DNA from: Ferrovibrio terrae_A
GTDB lineage: Bacteria > Pseudomonadota > Alphaproteobacteria > Ferrovibrionales > Ferrovibrionaceae
DNA length: 64,000 nt
Direction of reading: 5' to 3'
Assembly (NCBI RefSeq): GCF_943372915.1
Contig: NZ_CALSAN010000014.1
Coordinates: forward strand, 47,821-111,820
The notes below the pieces were generated by a model. That model had not been told where the DNA came from. It saw only the letters and a program-made list of their open reading frames with translations, and ran no database searches. This document shows positions 34,660 to 43,161 of this stretch, one piece after another. Each line of letters opens with the position of its first letter. Within the stretch, counting starts at the first letter, position 1. Position numbers and translations under genes: made by a program.

Positions 34660-35336
34660 GGGGTCAGGTTAAACTTTGCCGCCACCGCCTGCCAGAGCGC
34701 GGCAGCAACCTGGTCTGGATCGCCGCCGGCATCGATCAGGCGGCAGCGCTGCGGTTCGCGCGCCGCGATGTCGTGGAACGCCTTACGCAGCGTTTCATGA
34801 AACGCCAGGCCCATACGTTCGTATCGGTCTTCAGCCACGTCTAGGGTCTGCCTGATGCCACCCTGCATCCGGGCTTTGGCGCGGGCCAGTCCGGCTTCCA
34901 CCGGCAGATCCAGCACCAGGGTCAGGTCAGGCTGGAAATCGCCCAGCACCAATTTGTGGAGATCGGCGATGGCTTCGCGACCGACCGCGCCGGCATAGCC
35001 CTGATAAGCCATCGTGGAATCGGCAAAGCGATCGGAGATTACCCAGGCGCCGCGCGCCAGCGCCGGCTTCACCGTCTTTTCAACATGGGCACGACGGGCG
35101 GCATAATGCAGCAGGGTTTCGGTCATCGCATCCCAGCGATCGGGATCGCCAGTGACCAGCAATGCGCGGATGTCTTCAGCACCCGGCGTGCCCCCCGGTT
35201 CGCGGGTCAGCACGGCCTCGATCCCATGCGCTGACAGCGTGGCAGCCAGACGTTTCACCTGGGTGGATTTGCCGGCGCCCTCGCCGCCTTCAAGCGTGAT
35301 GAAGCGGCCGCGCAGGTCACCGCCCTGGGCGGTCAC
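34656..35336 (-). CDS. tmk: Thymidylate kinase
   Basis: This 226-residue P-loop kinase phosphorylates dTMP to dTDP. Visible motifs are the P-loop LEGGEGAGKSTQ, the DRH-like segment VISDRFADSTMAYQGYAG and the TREPGGTPGAE region. A long lid follows. It overlaps dacA by 4 bp upstream and holB by 4 bp downstream, so it is part of a coupled set. Confidence 0.95.
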   Translation of the reverse strand: MTAQGGDLRGRFITLEGGEGAGKSTQVKRLAATLSAHGIEAVLTREPGGTPGAEDIRALLVTGDPDRWDAMTETLLHYAARRAHVEKTVKPALARGAWVISDRFADSTMAYQGYAGAVGREAIADLHKLVLGDFQPDLTLVLDLPVEAGLARAKARMQGGIRQTLDVAEDRYERMGLAFHETLRKAFHDIAAREPQRCRLIDAGGDPDQVAAALWQAVAAKFNLTP

Positions 35337-36517
35337 TGCTTCTTCGCGCCCCAGAGCAGATAGCTGACGGCGGCACTGATACGGCCACTGAAGCCGAGCT
35401 GCTGCACATCGGCACCCGCCAGCAGCGGCACTTCCATCAGCGTGGCGTCCTTGTTGGCGACAACCAGCTTGGCGACGGGCGTGCCCTTGGCGATCGGCGC
35501 CGGGATCGGATTCTCGTAAGATACCGTAACCTTGATGTTGCCCTTGGTCTGGCGCGGCAGGGTCAGGGCCAGGTTGCGGTCGATCACCAGCGGAACGCGC
35601 GGCGCATCACCGAGCCACACATCGGCCTCGTCCACCACGGCACCAGCAGTGAAGAGCTTGTAATTGTCGAACTGGCTGAAGCCGAGCTCAAGCAGGCGTT
35701 CAGCTTCGCGCGAGCGCTCGTTCATGCTCTTCAAGCCGTTGAACACCATGATCAGGCGGCGGTCGCCGCGCTTGGCCGATGCCGTTAGGCCATAGCCGGC
35801 TGCTTCGGTATGGCCGGTCTTCAGGCCATCGGCGCCCCCGTCCTTGTAGAGCAGCGGATTGCGGTTGCCCTGGGTGATCGGCTTCTTGGTCGCACCATCG
35901 ATGCCGTAGGTGAACTCCTTCTCGGAGTAGAAATGGTAATACTGCGGGAAGCGGCTGATAATGTAGCGGGCCAGCAGGGCCAGATCGCGCGCCGTGGTCA
36001 GATGTTGCGGATCGGGCCAGCCGGATGCATTGCGGAAGGTGCTGTTTTTCAGGCCGATCTGACGACCGCGATCGGTCATCATCTCGGAGAACCGCTCCTC
36101 GGTGCCGGCGATGCCTTCCGCCAGCACGATGCAGGCGTCATTGCCTGACTGGATGATCACGCCGCGCAGCAGGTCTTCCACCTTCACGCGGCCACCAATC
36201 GGCACGAACATCTTCGAGCCCTGGATGCGCCAGGCTTTCTCGCTCACCGGCAGCATATCGTCCAGGCGCAGTTTGCCGGCTTCGAGCTGTTCGAACACCA
36301 TCAGGGCGGTCATCAGCTTCGACATCGACGACGGCGGCATTAGCTCGTCGGCATTCTTGTCGAAGATCACCGTGCCGGTGTCGTAATCCATCAGGATCAT
36401 CTGGCGGGCGAGCGTCTCGACCTGGCCGAGCTGCGCCGCAGCCGGGCGCACCACACTCACCGCGATCACCGCCGCAACAGCGACGACGACATACTTACTC
36501 CACAACGATACGCGCAT
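35333..36517 (-). CDS. dacA: D-alanyl-D-alanine carboxypeptidase (PBP5/6 type)
   Basis: This 394-residue exported penicillin-binding protein trims the terminal D-Ala of peptidoglycan pentapeptides. A signal peptide ends near RPAAAQ. The catalytic motifs are complete: SMSK at Ser64-Lys67, SGN at 124-126 and KTG near residue 230. A C-terminal PBP5-type beta domain with a short amphipathic tail follows (GRISAAVSYLLWGAKKQ). The ATG at 36517 overlaps the rlpA stop by 23 bp; the longer frame to 36712 runs antisense-like into rlpA. Confidence 0.94.
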   Translation of the reverse strand: MRVSLWSKYVVVAVAAVIAVSVVRPAAAQLGQVETLARQMILMDYDTGTVIFDKNADELMPPSSMSKLMTALMVFEQLEAGKLRLDDMLPVSEKAWRIQGSKMFVPIGGRVKVEDLLRGVIIQSGNDACIVLAEGIAGTEERFSEMMTDRGRQIGLKNSTFRNASGWPDPQHLTTARDLALLARYIISRFPQYYHFYSEKEFTYGIDGATKKPITQGNRNPLLYKDGGADGLKTGHTEAAGYGLTASAKRGDRRLIMVFNGLKSMNERSREAERLLELGFSQFDNYKLFTAGAVVDEADVWLGDAPRVPLVIDRNLALTLPRQTKGNIKVTVSYENPIPAPIAKGTPVAKLVVANKDATLMEVPLLAGADVQQLGFSGRISAAVSYLLWGAKKQ

Positions 36518-37592
36518 TGGTTTGTCCGTTATTGATCGCCTGCTGCAGGGCCTGATCGGCCGCGGCGACCTGATTGAACGGGCCGAGGCGGACGCGGAAG
36601 AATTCCTGTCGATTGATAAAGGTCGAGCTGACATTGGCCGGGCCGAGCAACGACATCTGGGCCGCGAGCTTATGCGCATTCTCATGCAGCGTGAAGGCTC
36701 CGACCTGCACATAGATCTGGCCGCCGCGCGCCGGGCCGTTCTCGACCTTCTGCTGGTTCAAGTCAGATTTCGTCACCAGTGCGGTACCGCCAGCCGCTTG
36801 CGGATTGCCGGCATTCTGCGCTGCCAGCACCTGCATCGGCGACACCTGCGACGGCGCGGTCTGCACCACATCGGCGCTGCGGCCCTTGGCACCCGGCGGT
36901 GGCGGCAACGCCTCGGCCGAAACACCGCCGCGCGGTGCAGCCGAGGGCCGCTCGTCAGCGCCGGCGCGCGAGGCAAGCTGCGCGCCGGGCGCATCGCCGG
37001 CCAGCGGCGCCGGGCCGATATACTGCACGCGAACCTTGGCCGTGCCCTGCCGATCATACCCGAGCAACTGGGCGCTGCGGCGTGACAGGTCAATCACGCG
37101 GCCATTGGCATAGGGGCCGCGATCATTCATCCGCACGACAATGGAGCGCCCGTTTTCTAGATTGGTGACACGCACCAGCGACGGCATCGGCAGCGTCGGA
37201 TGCGCCGCCGTCACCTCGTTCATATCAAAAACTTCGCCGTTGGCGGTCGCCTTGCCGTGGAACTGCTCGCCATACCACGAGCCGATACCGGTCTCGTCGT
37301 AGTTGGGATCTTCCTTCGGGTAATACCAGACACCGTTGATCTGGTACGGATTGCCAACCTTGTAGATGCCACCCTTGGCGATCGCCGCCTGGCTCGGCTG
37401 ATCGCTGCGCATCACCGACTTGCTGGCATGATTGAACAGGGTGACCTCAGAACAGGCCGACAGGCCGAGCAGGAGCACAACCGGGGCTGCCCGCGTCAGG
37501 GTGCGCGTCAGGGCACGGGGCTGCGATGTGGTTCGGGAGTCCCCCCGAGCCCCCCGGTCCGAGCAAGGGATGGCGTGCCGACGACGATTCAT
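36495..37592 (-). CDS. rlpA: RlpA-like septal-ring lipoprotein / lytic transglycosylase
   Basis: This 365-residue lipoprotein has a lipobox LLGLSAC, with Cys about residue 47 after a long N-terminal extension. A RlpA double-psi beta barrel follows, with SWYGEQFHGKATANGEVFDMN and RMNDRGPYANGRVIDLS, whose Asp and His residues are the lytic transglycosylase signature. The C-terminal SPOR domain (QIYVQVGAFTLHENAHKLAAQ to the end) binds denuded septal glycan. The middle is Pro/Ala-rich. It sits between mltB and dacA, which suits cell-wall remodelling at division. A start inside the extension (for example at the Met near the membrane segment) is possible. Confidence 0.9.
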   Translation of the reverse strand: MNRRRHAIPCSDRGARGDSRTTSQPRALTRTLTRAAPVVLLLGLSACSEVTLFNHASKSVMRSDQPSQAAIAKGGIYKVGNPYQINGVWYYPKEDPNYDETGIGSWYGEQFHGKATANGEVFDMNEVTAAHPTLPMPSLVRVTNLENGRSIVVRMNDRGPYANGRVIDLSRRSAQLLGYDRQGTAKVRVQYIGPAPLAGDAPGAQLASRAGADERPSAAPRGGVSAEALPPPPGAKGRSADVVQTAPSQVSPMQVLAAQNAGNPQAAGGTALVTKSDLNQQKVENGPARGGQIYVQVGAFTLHENAHKLAAQMSLLGPANVSSTFINRQEFFRVRLGPFNQVAAADQALQQAINNGQTNARIVVE

Positions 37593-37611
37593 GGCCTATA
37601 TGTGGGGTATT

Positions 37612-38793
37612 TTAACCGTCACCCAGCCGATCGGCAAGCAGGCTCACCGTCAAAGCATAGTGATGGGCGCAGTTATACCGCAGGACCGAGCGGTAGTTGC
37701 CATAGACTAGGAAACTGGGCCCGCCGGGGCCGTCCGGCTGCACCAGGGCCCCGCTCTGCTGGGCCTTGGGCAATTCCCCGCCATCGGCCCGGCGAACGCC
37801 CAGCCGGCTCCATTCCTCGAGGGTCATGTCCCGGGTCATCTGGTCGATGGCGCGGCACCCCGACCGGCCCTCGCGGGCAAACTCACCCAGACGCTTTTGC
37901 AGATCGCTGGAGACCCGCACCTCCCGGCCCCAGGTCTGGGCGGTATTCCAGCCATGCTTGGCCAGGTAGTTGCCAATGGAGGCGAAGACATCGCCGGTGT
38001 TGTTCCAGATGTCGCGCCGGCCGTCGCCATCGAAATCCTCGGCATAGGCCAGATAGCTGCTCGGCATGAACTGGGGCTGGCCCATGGCACCAGCCCAGGA
38101 GCCTTTCATGGTCGGGAAATCGATATAGCCGCGATCCAGCATGGTCAGCGCCGCAAACAGCTCATTGCGGAAATAGCTCGATCGGCGCCGGTCGAAGGCC
38201 AGCGTGGCCAGCGAATGCACCAGCGGCACATCGGCCTTCACTGCACCATACCGCGTCTCGATGCCCCAGATCGCCAGCACGAAGCGCGGCTGTACGCCGT
38301 AACGCTGCGCCACCTGGCGCAGCAGGGCCTGATGATCGTCGCGCAGCTTCTGGCCCCGCTGCACATTCGTGGAGGTGATGACACGGTCGCGGTAGGTGGC
38401 GAAACTGAGCTTGAACTCGGCCTGGTTCCGGTCACGCTCGATAATCCGCATGATCGGCTCCACACCGGTCAGCGCAGTGCGCACCACATCGGGCTTGATG
38501 CCCTTCTGGATCGCCTCGCTGCGCACCTCGGTCAGGAAGGCCTCGAATTCGACACGGTTGAACGGCGCGACCGCTGCGGTGGCGTCTGGCGGGGCTGCCG
38601 GCGTACTGCCGGCGCTCGGGGCGGCGGCCGTGACAGCCGGGTTGGCGGCCGGCGTTTCAGCCGTCGCCGGCGTGGCGGCAGCGGCGGACTGCGCGGCAGC
38701 GGAGCCTTCGCGCGGCTGTCCCGAGGGGCGCCAGCCGCAAGCCACGACCAGACCGAAACCAAGCAGCACAACGGCCAGCCGCAAGCTTCGCAT
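37612..38793 (-). CDS. MltB-like lytic murein transglycosylase (lipoprotein)
   Basis: This 393-residue exported enzyme has a lipoprotein signal (LLGFGLVVACGW) followed by an Ala/Pro-rich linker to about residue 75. The SLT_2/MltB domain follows: WGIETRYG with the catalytic Glu, SWAGAMGQPQFMPSSYLAYAEDFDGDG and GNYLAKHGW. A C-terminal peptidoglycan-binding-type tail is short or absent. It cleaves the MurNAc-GlcNAc bond with 1,6-anhydro formation. The ATG at 38793 has a GGAGGG SD; a TTG at 38799 lies inside that SD region. Confidence 0.9.
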   Translation of the reverse strand: MRSLRLAVVLLGFGLVVACGWRPSGQPREGSAAAQSAAAATPATAETPAANPAVTAAAPSAGSTPAAPPDATAAVAPFNRVEFEAFLTEVRSEAIQKGIKPDVVRTALTGVEPIMRIIERDRNQAEFKLSFATYRDRVITSTNVQRGQKLRDDHQALLRQVAQRYGVQPRFVLAIWGIETRYGAVKADVPLVHSLATLAFDRRRSSYFRNELFAALTMLDRGYIDFPTMKGSWAGAMGQPQFMPSSYLAYAEDFDGDGRRDIWNNTGDVFASIGNYLAKHGWNTAQTWGREVRVSSDLQKRLGEFAREGRSGCRAIDQMTRDMTLEEWSRLGVRRADGGELPKAQQSGALVQPDGPGGPSFLVYGNYRSVLRYNCAHHYALTVSLLADRLGDG

Positions 38794-38880
38794 CCTCAAC
38801 CCTCCGCTTCCACAATCTTCAAATGGTTCAAGGTGTTAACCTAAGTGAGCCCGATTCGCCAAGGTTCGCGGTGTGACATT

Positions 38881-39681
38881 TCACGGCCTGCCGTCGGCCA
38901 CCCTGCGCGGCGGCAGCAGGTCATGGGTATGGCCCAGGAGCCAATAACCGGCGAGTCCCAGCCATTCCTTGGTCAGGAAATTCAGGGCAGAGAGCCGTCG
39001 CAGTGGCGTGAAATCAAACTGGACCGGCTTGCCGGTCAGGAAATCCACCGGGTAAGGCAGCACCGGCCAATTCACCGCATTGAAGCAGTTCACCGCGCGC
39101 GGCAAGTGGCGGGCCGAGGTGACCAGCAGCCAGACCTCGCCCGGCTGCGGCCTGGCAACAGAAAGCGAAAGCCGGGCGTTTTCGATGGTATTGCGGGATA
39201 CGCGTTCATAGAGCACGCGGTCGGGGTCCAGGCCCATCTTGGCGAAAACCGCCGCCGCGACGTCGGATTCCGTCACCGCTCCCTCTTCGCGCGATGCAGA
39301 AGTCCCACCGCTGAACACCAGCCTGGCCTGCGGGTAGCGCGCGGCCAGTGCGGCAAAGGCCACCAGCCGGTCGGCGTTGCTGTTCAGCTCGGGCCAGCCG
39401 CGGGCAGCCATGATGGCGGGCTCCTCCGCGCCGCCCAGAACGATGATGCCATCAACCCGGGCTGGGGGCTCGGCAACCGGGAAATACTCCTCCAGGGGCC
39501 GCAGCAACCAGTCGTGCAACGGCAGCGCGCCCAGCACCAGAACCGCCAGCAGAACCGTCCCGCCCAGTGCAAAGCCGGCACGCCGCGTCGCCCGCCACCA
39601 GGACAGCGGCAGCGACAGCAGCAGCAGCGCAAACAGGATGCTGCCCGGATTGGCGAAAACGGCGAGGACTTGTCCCAGCAT
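38881..39681 (-). CDS. YdcF/SanA-like (DUF218) inner-membrane protein
   Basis: This 266-residue protein starts with two N-terminal hydrophobic helices (about residues 10-25 and 35-60). A DUF218 domain follows with VDGIIVLGGAEE, LVFSGGTSASREEGAVTES, RVSRNTIENARLSL and LVTSARHLPRAV. Members act in cell-envelope or undecaprenyl-phosphate-linked processes, but the reaction is not established. The ATG at 39681 has a weak SD. It is divergent from the MmgE/PrpD gene and lies beside the mltB/rlpA cell-wall genes. Confidence 0.85.
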   Translation of the reverse strand: MLGQVLAVFANPGSILFALLLLSLPLSWWRATRRAGFALGGTVLLAVLVLGALPLHDWLLRPLEEYFPVAEPPARVDGIIVLGGAEEPAIMAARGWPELNSNADRLVAFAALAARYPQARLVFSGGTSASREEGAVTESDVAAAVFAKMGLDPDRVLYERVSRNTIENARLSLSVARPQPGEVWLLVTSARHLPRAVNCFNAVNWPVLPYPVDFLTGKPVQFDFTPLRRLSALNFLTKEWLGLAGYWLLGHTHDLLPPRRVADGRP

Positions 39682-39804
39682 GAACGGAGGGGCCTTTCGA
39701 GGGGCGATTCGACCCGAATAAGTCACCCGGGCCGAATGTGTCACTTTGCGGGGGGCAGTGGTAAATATCAATCGATCCTCCTAGGAACCTTCACAGGCAC
39801 CGGC

Positions 39805-41124
39805 ATGACCGCTCTGGCCCCGCTTTCGCTGTCGACGCCCTCGCTGACCAGCCGCCTGGCTGCGCTGGTCGCCGCCAAGCCGATCGGGCCACAGGACTAC
39901 CGCAGCGCCGCCCTCTTCACCCTCGATGCCCTGGCCAATGCCCTGGCCGGCCGCAAGACAGCGCCCGGCGCCATCCTGCTCGACTGGGCCGCCGCCGAGG
40001 CGCTGACCACGGGCCGCGAGGCGATGCTGCTGGGCGGCCTGACCCATATCCTGGAAGTCGACGACCTGCATCGTGCCTCGGTGGTGCATCCGGGCTGCGT
40101 GGTGGTGCCGGCGGCCTATGCGCTGGCGCGGCGACGCAAGACGCGCGGCCATGCCTTTCTCGCTGCCGTGCTGCGCGGGTTCGAAGCCTGCTGTCGCGTC
40201 GGCATGGCGGTCGGGCCGGCGCATTATCGCATCTGGCACAACACGGCGACCTGCGGCCCGTTCGGCTCGGCCTATGCTGCCGGCGACCTGCTCGGCCTCG
40301 ATCATGCGGCGATGACCCATGCGCTTGGCAATGCCGGCACGCAATCTTCCGGCCTGTGGCAGTTCCTGGAGACCGGCGCGATGAGCAAGCATCTGCATGC
40401 GGGCCGCGCCGCCGAAGCCGGACTGCTGGCCGCCGATCTGGCGGCGCGCGGCTTCTCCGGCCCGCCGCATATTCTCGAAGGCGACAAGGGTTTCTTCAAG
40501 GCCACCTGCAGCGACGCAGAACCAGAGCGGCTGCTGGCCGATGCCGACGCGCCCTGGCAACTGCGCCTGACCTCGATCAAGCCATGGCCAAGCTGCCGCC
40601 ACACGCATCCGACCATCGACGCCGGCCTGTCGCTGGCGCCGCGCATCGGCAACCGCAAGATCGAACGTATCCAGGTCGCGACCTATCAGGCCGCACTCGA
40701 TGTCTGCGACCGCGTGGCACCCCGCAGCGAATATGAGGCGAAATTCTCGCTGCAGCATACCGCCGCCGCCGCCATCACCGACGGCCATATCGATTTTGAC
40801 AGCTTCGATCCCCCTGCCCGCGCGCGCCTGGCCGAGATCGCCGCCAGGGTCGATATCGCTGCCGTGGCGCCGTTCGTTCACCGTTATCCCAGGGCCTGGG
40901 GTGCACACGTTTGCGTGAAGCTGGATGACGGAACCGAGTTGAATGCCGAGCGCGAACATGCCTTTGGCGACCCGGAAAACCCGCTTGATGACGGGGCCAT
41001 GCGGGCCAAGGCGGCCATGCTGCTGGAATACGGCGGGATCGCCGCGCCGGCCGCCTTCATCGATGCCGTGCTGGCGCTGGCGGACGATGCACCGTTGCCC
41101 GACCTGCCGCCGGCAATGCTATAA
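39805..41124 (+). CDS. MmgE/PrpD family protein (2-methylcitrate dehydratase-like)
   Basis: This 439-residue protein of the MmgE/PrpD fold has the sequence EVDDLHRASVVHPGCVVVPAA and the active-site region ETGAMSKHLHAGRAAEAGLLAADLAARGFSG. KPWPSCRHTHPTIDA also belongs to the family. Related proteins dehydrate 2-methylcitrate, decarboxylate aconitate or epimerise iminodisuccinate; no propionate cluster is near, so the substrate stays open. The ATG at 39805 is used; the frame runs back to 38845 but that part is antisense to the YdcF gene. Confidence 0.88.
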   Translation: MTALAPLSLSTPSLTSRLAALVAAKPIGPQDYRSAALFTLDALANALAGRKTAPGAILLDWAAAEALTTGREAMLLGGLTHILEVDDLHRASVVHPGCVVVPAAYALARRRKTRGHAFLAAVLRGFEACCRVGMAVGPAHYRIWHNTATCGPFGSAYAAGDLLGLDHAAMTHALGNAGTQSSGLWQFLETGAMSKHLHAGRAAEAGLLAADLAARGFSGPPHILEGDKGFFKATCSDAEPERLLADADAPWQLRLTSIKPWPSCRHTHPTIDAGLSLAPRIGNRKIERIQVATYQAALDVCDRVAPRSEYEAKFSLQHTAAAAITDGHIDFDSFDPPARARLAEIAARVDIAAVAPFVHRYPRAWGAHVCVKLDDGTELNAEREHAFGDPENPLDDGAMRAKAAMLLEYGGIAAPAAFIDAVLALADDAPLPDLPPAML

Positions 41125-41131
41125 TTCCGCC

Positions 41132-41647
41132 ATGAATCGTTGCCTCCTTTTGCCGGCAATGCTGATCGCGTTTTTCGCGGCGACCATGCCGGCCTGGTCG
41201 CAGGGCCAGGCACCGGGCCGCAACAATGCAGCCCGCTCCAATGCCGCCTGCTTCAATCAGAAAGAGGCCGAAGCCGAGGCCGAAGTCCGCACCGGCATTC
41301 AGCTGCGTGAAATCCTGCGCCGCTGCGCGCAGGCCGATCCGGGCGGCGCTGCCTATCTGAACGACTGGTATCTGTTCGATCAGGAGAATGGTGACAGGCT
41401 GCGAGCCGCCGTGGAACTGCGCCGCGCTGCGCTGGCTCGCATCTTCCCCAATCGCAGCCAGGCCCAGCAATGGGAGACCGATGCCGCCGTGGCGACGATG
41501 AAGCCGCTGCAGACCAATGAAGCCGTGTGCAAGAGCACCTACGACATTGTCGACCGCCTCAAGAAAGAGCAGTGGAAGGGCTTCAAGTATTACGCCCGCC
41601 TGCAGGAGAATATGCTCGTTTACGAGTTGCCCCTCTGTAAGAAGTAA
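41132..41647 (+). CDS. Exported protein of unknown function
   Basis: This 171-residue protein starts 7 bp after the MmgE/PrpD stop. It has a signal peptide (MNRCLLLPAMLIAFFAATMP, cleavage near WSQ). The mature part is Lys/Glu/Gln-rich and probably helical, with three Cys (NAACFN, LRRCAQ and ending LCKK) that may form disulfides. No family is recognised. Downstream lies a fragment of a response regulator. Confidence 0.75.
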   Translation: MNRCLLLPAMLIAFFAATMPAWSQGQAPGRNNAARSNAACFNQKEAEAEAEVRTGIQLREILRRCAQADPGGAAYLNDWYLFDQENGDRLRAAVELRRAALARIFPNRSQAQQWETDAAVATMKPLQTNEAVCKSTYDIVDRLKKEQWKGFKYYARLQENMLVYELPLCKK

Positions 41648-41713
41648 TTGCCGCTTTTCCCGCCGATTGCGGGATGCTTAATATTGGACAGGTACGCCGC
41701 GGAGAGATGCCCC

Positions 41714-41782
41714 TTGGCCCTGGACCTGGCAAAGCTGAAGATACTGGTGGTCGAGGATCATCCGCTGCTTCCCCAAAAATAA
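41714..41782 (+). pseudogene. Remnant of a response regulator (22 codons)
   Basis: A short frame starts with TTG at 41714, behind a GGAGAG sequence, and encodes LALDLAKLKILVVEDHPLL followed by PQK and a stop at 41780-41782. The KILVVEDHPL segment is the first beta strand and acidic pocket of a CheY-like receiver domain. Nothing of the rest of the receiver follows in any frame, so this is the start of a gene whose remainder has been deleted. Confidence 0.6.
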
Positions 41783-41817
41783 ATGGATCGTGCCCCCCAA
41801 ATCCTGAGGTGACAGTC

Positions 41818-42627
41818 ATGCTGCGTTGCTCCGCTTTGCTTGCCGCCGCCCTCAGTCTTGTCATTACCCTCATGCCAGACCGCCTGCTGGCAGCCTGCCT
41901 CGGCGCGATCTCCAACCGTGCCCCAGCCGCCCGCATCATGCCAGCGGGTCTGCAACTCGCGGCCGTGCCAGCCAACAGCGCACGCCTCACCTTTGTCGGG
42001 CACGCGACTTTTCTGATCGAGAGCCCGCAGGGCGTAACGGCTGCCACCGATTACAACGACTACATCCGGCCAGCCATGCGGCCCGACATCGTCACCATGA
42101 ACTATGCCCACACCACGCATTACACCAACAATCCGGAACCGGGCATCCGCCATGTCCTGCGCGGCTGGTCGTATCAGGACAAACCGGCGCGCCATAACGT
42201 GCAATACAAGGACATGCGCGTGCGCAATGTGCCGACCAACATCCGCAACTACGGGACCGGCACCGAGTATGACGGCAATTCCATCTTCATCTTCGATGTT
42301 TCCGACCTGTGCTTTGCGCATCTGGGCCATCTGCATCACAAGCTGACGCCGGGCCACCTGGCCGATATGGGCAAGATCGATGTGGTGTTCGTGCCGGTGG
42401 ATGGCGGCCTGACCCTGAATATCTTCGATATGCAGGAGGTGATCCGCCAGATCGACGCGCCATTGGTGGTGCCAATGCACTATTTCAGCGAAAGCACGCT
42501 GGAGCGGTTTCTGGCCCGGCTGCGTGACTCCCACGACATCAGGCTGAATGACGGGCCCACCACACTAATTTCGCGAAATACACTCCCCAAAAAGCCATCC
42601 GTACTGGTGCTTCCGGGCCCGCATTAG
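41818..42627 (+). CDS. Metallo-beta-lactamase-fold exported protein, atypical motif
   Basis: This 269-residue protein has a signal peptide (MLRCSALLAAALSLVITLMP, cleavage near LLAAC). The MBL fold is seen in LTFVGHATFLIESPQGVTAATD and in VFVPVDGGLTLNIFDMQEV and VVPMHYFSE. The usual H-x-H-x-D-H zinc motif is not present: the corresponding segment is NYAHTTHYTNN (His98 and His101). The later conserved LGDLGH segment reads LGHLHH. Metal binding and reaction are therefore uncertain. It follows the receiver remnant by 35 bp. Confidence 0.8.
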   Translation: MLRCSALLAAALSLVITLMPDRLLAACLGAISNRAPAARIMPAGLQLAAVPANSARLTFVGHATFLIESPQGVTAATDYNDYIRPAMRPDIVTMNYAHTTHYTNNPEPGIRHVLRGWSYQDKPARHNVQYKDMRVRNVPTNIRNYGTGTEYDGNSIFIFDVSDLCFAHLGHLHHKLTPGHLADMGKIDVVFVPVDGGLTLNIFDMQEVIRQIDAPLVVPMHYFSESTLERFLARLRDSHDIRLNDGPTTLISRNTLPKKPSVLVLPGPH

Positions 42628-42754
42628 CCCCTGAGGCCTCTGTTTCGCCCAAATGGGCGATCGCGGTTTCCCTCCGGCTGCAGGAAACTGCTATACTGCA
42701 GCGCCGCCCAGCCATGGCCGCGGCCTGCATGCATAACGGACTCTGCGAACTGTC

Positions 42755-43054
42755 ATGGGCACGTTCTTCCTCATCATCACCTTCCTGCTGGTCGGCGTTC
42801 CGGGTGCTGCCTTTGTTATCCTGCAACTGATCGCCGCCCATCGCCGGCAGAGCCTGGCGGTGAATTGGAGCTCATCAGAAATCCAGCGCCGCGGTCTGCG
42901 CATTGCCGAGATGGAACGCAACACGGCAGCTGCACGCCAGACCATCGGCGAACTGATGATGAAGGTTTCGACCCTGCGGCTCACGGTCGAGCGTCTCGAA
43001 AAGCTGATCGAGAAATCAACGACCGATACCAAGGCTGCCGCCGGCAAGCCCTGA
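42755..43054 (+). CDS. Small membrane-anchored coiled-coil protein, unknown function
   Basis: This 99-residue protein has one N-terminal membrane helix (GTFFLIITFLLVGVPGAAFVI, residues 2-22) and a hydrophilic tail. The tail, about residues 40-90, has a heptad-like pattern consistent with a coiled coil (MERNTAAARQTIGELMMKV, then LRLTVERLEKLIEK). The layout resembles PspB or other membrane-anchored adaptor proteins, but no clear homology is seen. Confidence 0.65.
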   Translation: MGTFFLIITFLLVGVPGAAFVILQLIAAHRRQSLAVNWSSSEIQRRGLRIAEMERNTAAARQTIGELMMKVSTLRLTVERLEKLIEKSTTDTKAAAGKP

Positions 43055-43161
43055 GCGACCTGCTTTCCGCATCTTCCAGACACCGCTGCGGCCTAGTATG
43101 CACCGGGTATTGGCGATAGACTCGCAATCCGTTTCACAGACCGAATCTGTCACCGCGCCCC

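Noticed and set aside
38845..39804. N-terminal extension of the MmgE/PrpD frame by 320 codons
   Set aside because: The extension is antisense to the YdcF-like gene and of antisense composition; the family-like part begins at the ATG at 39805.
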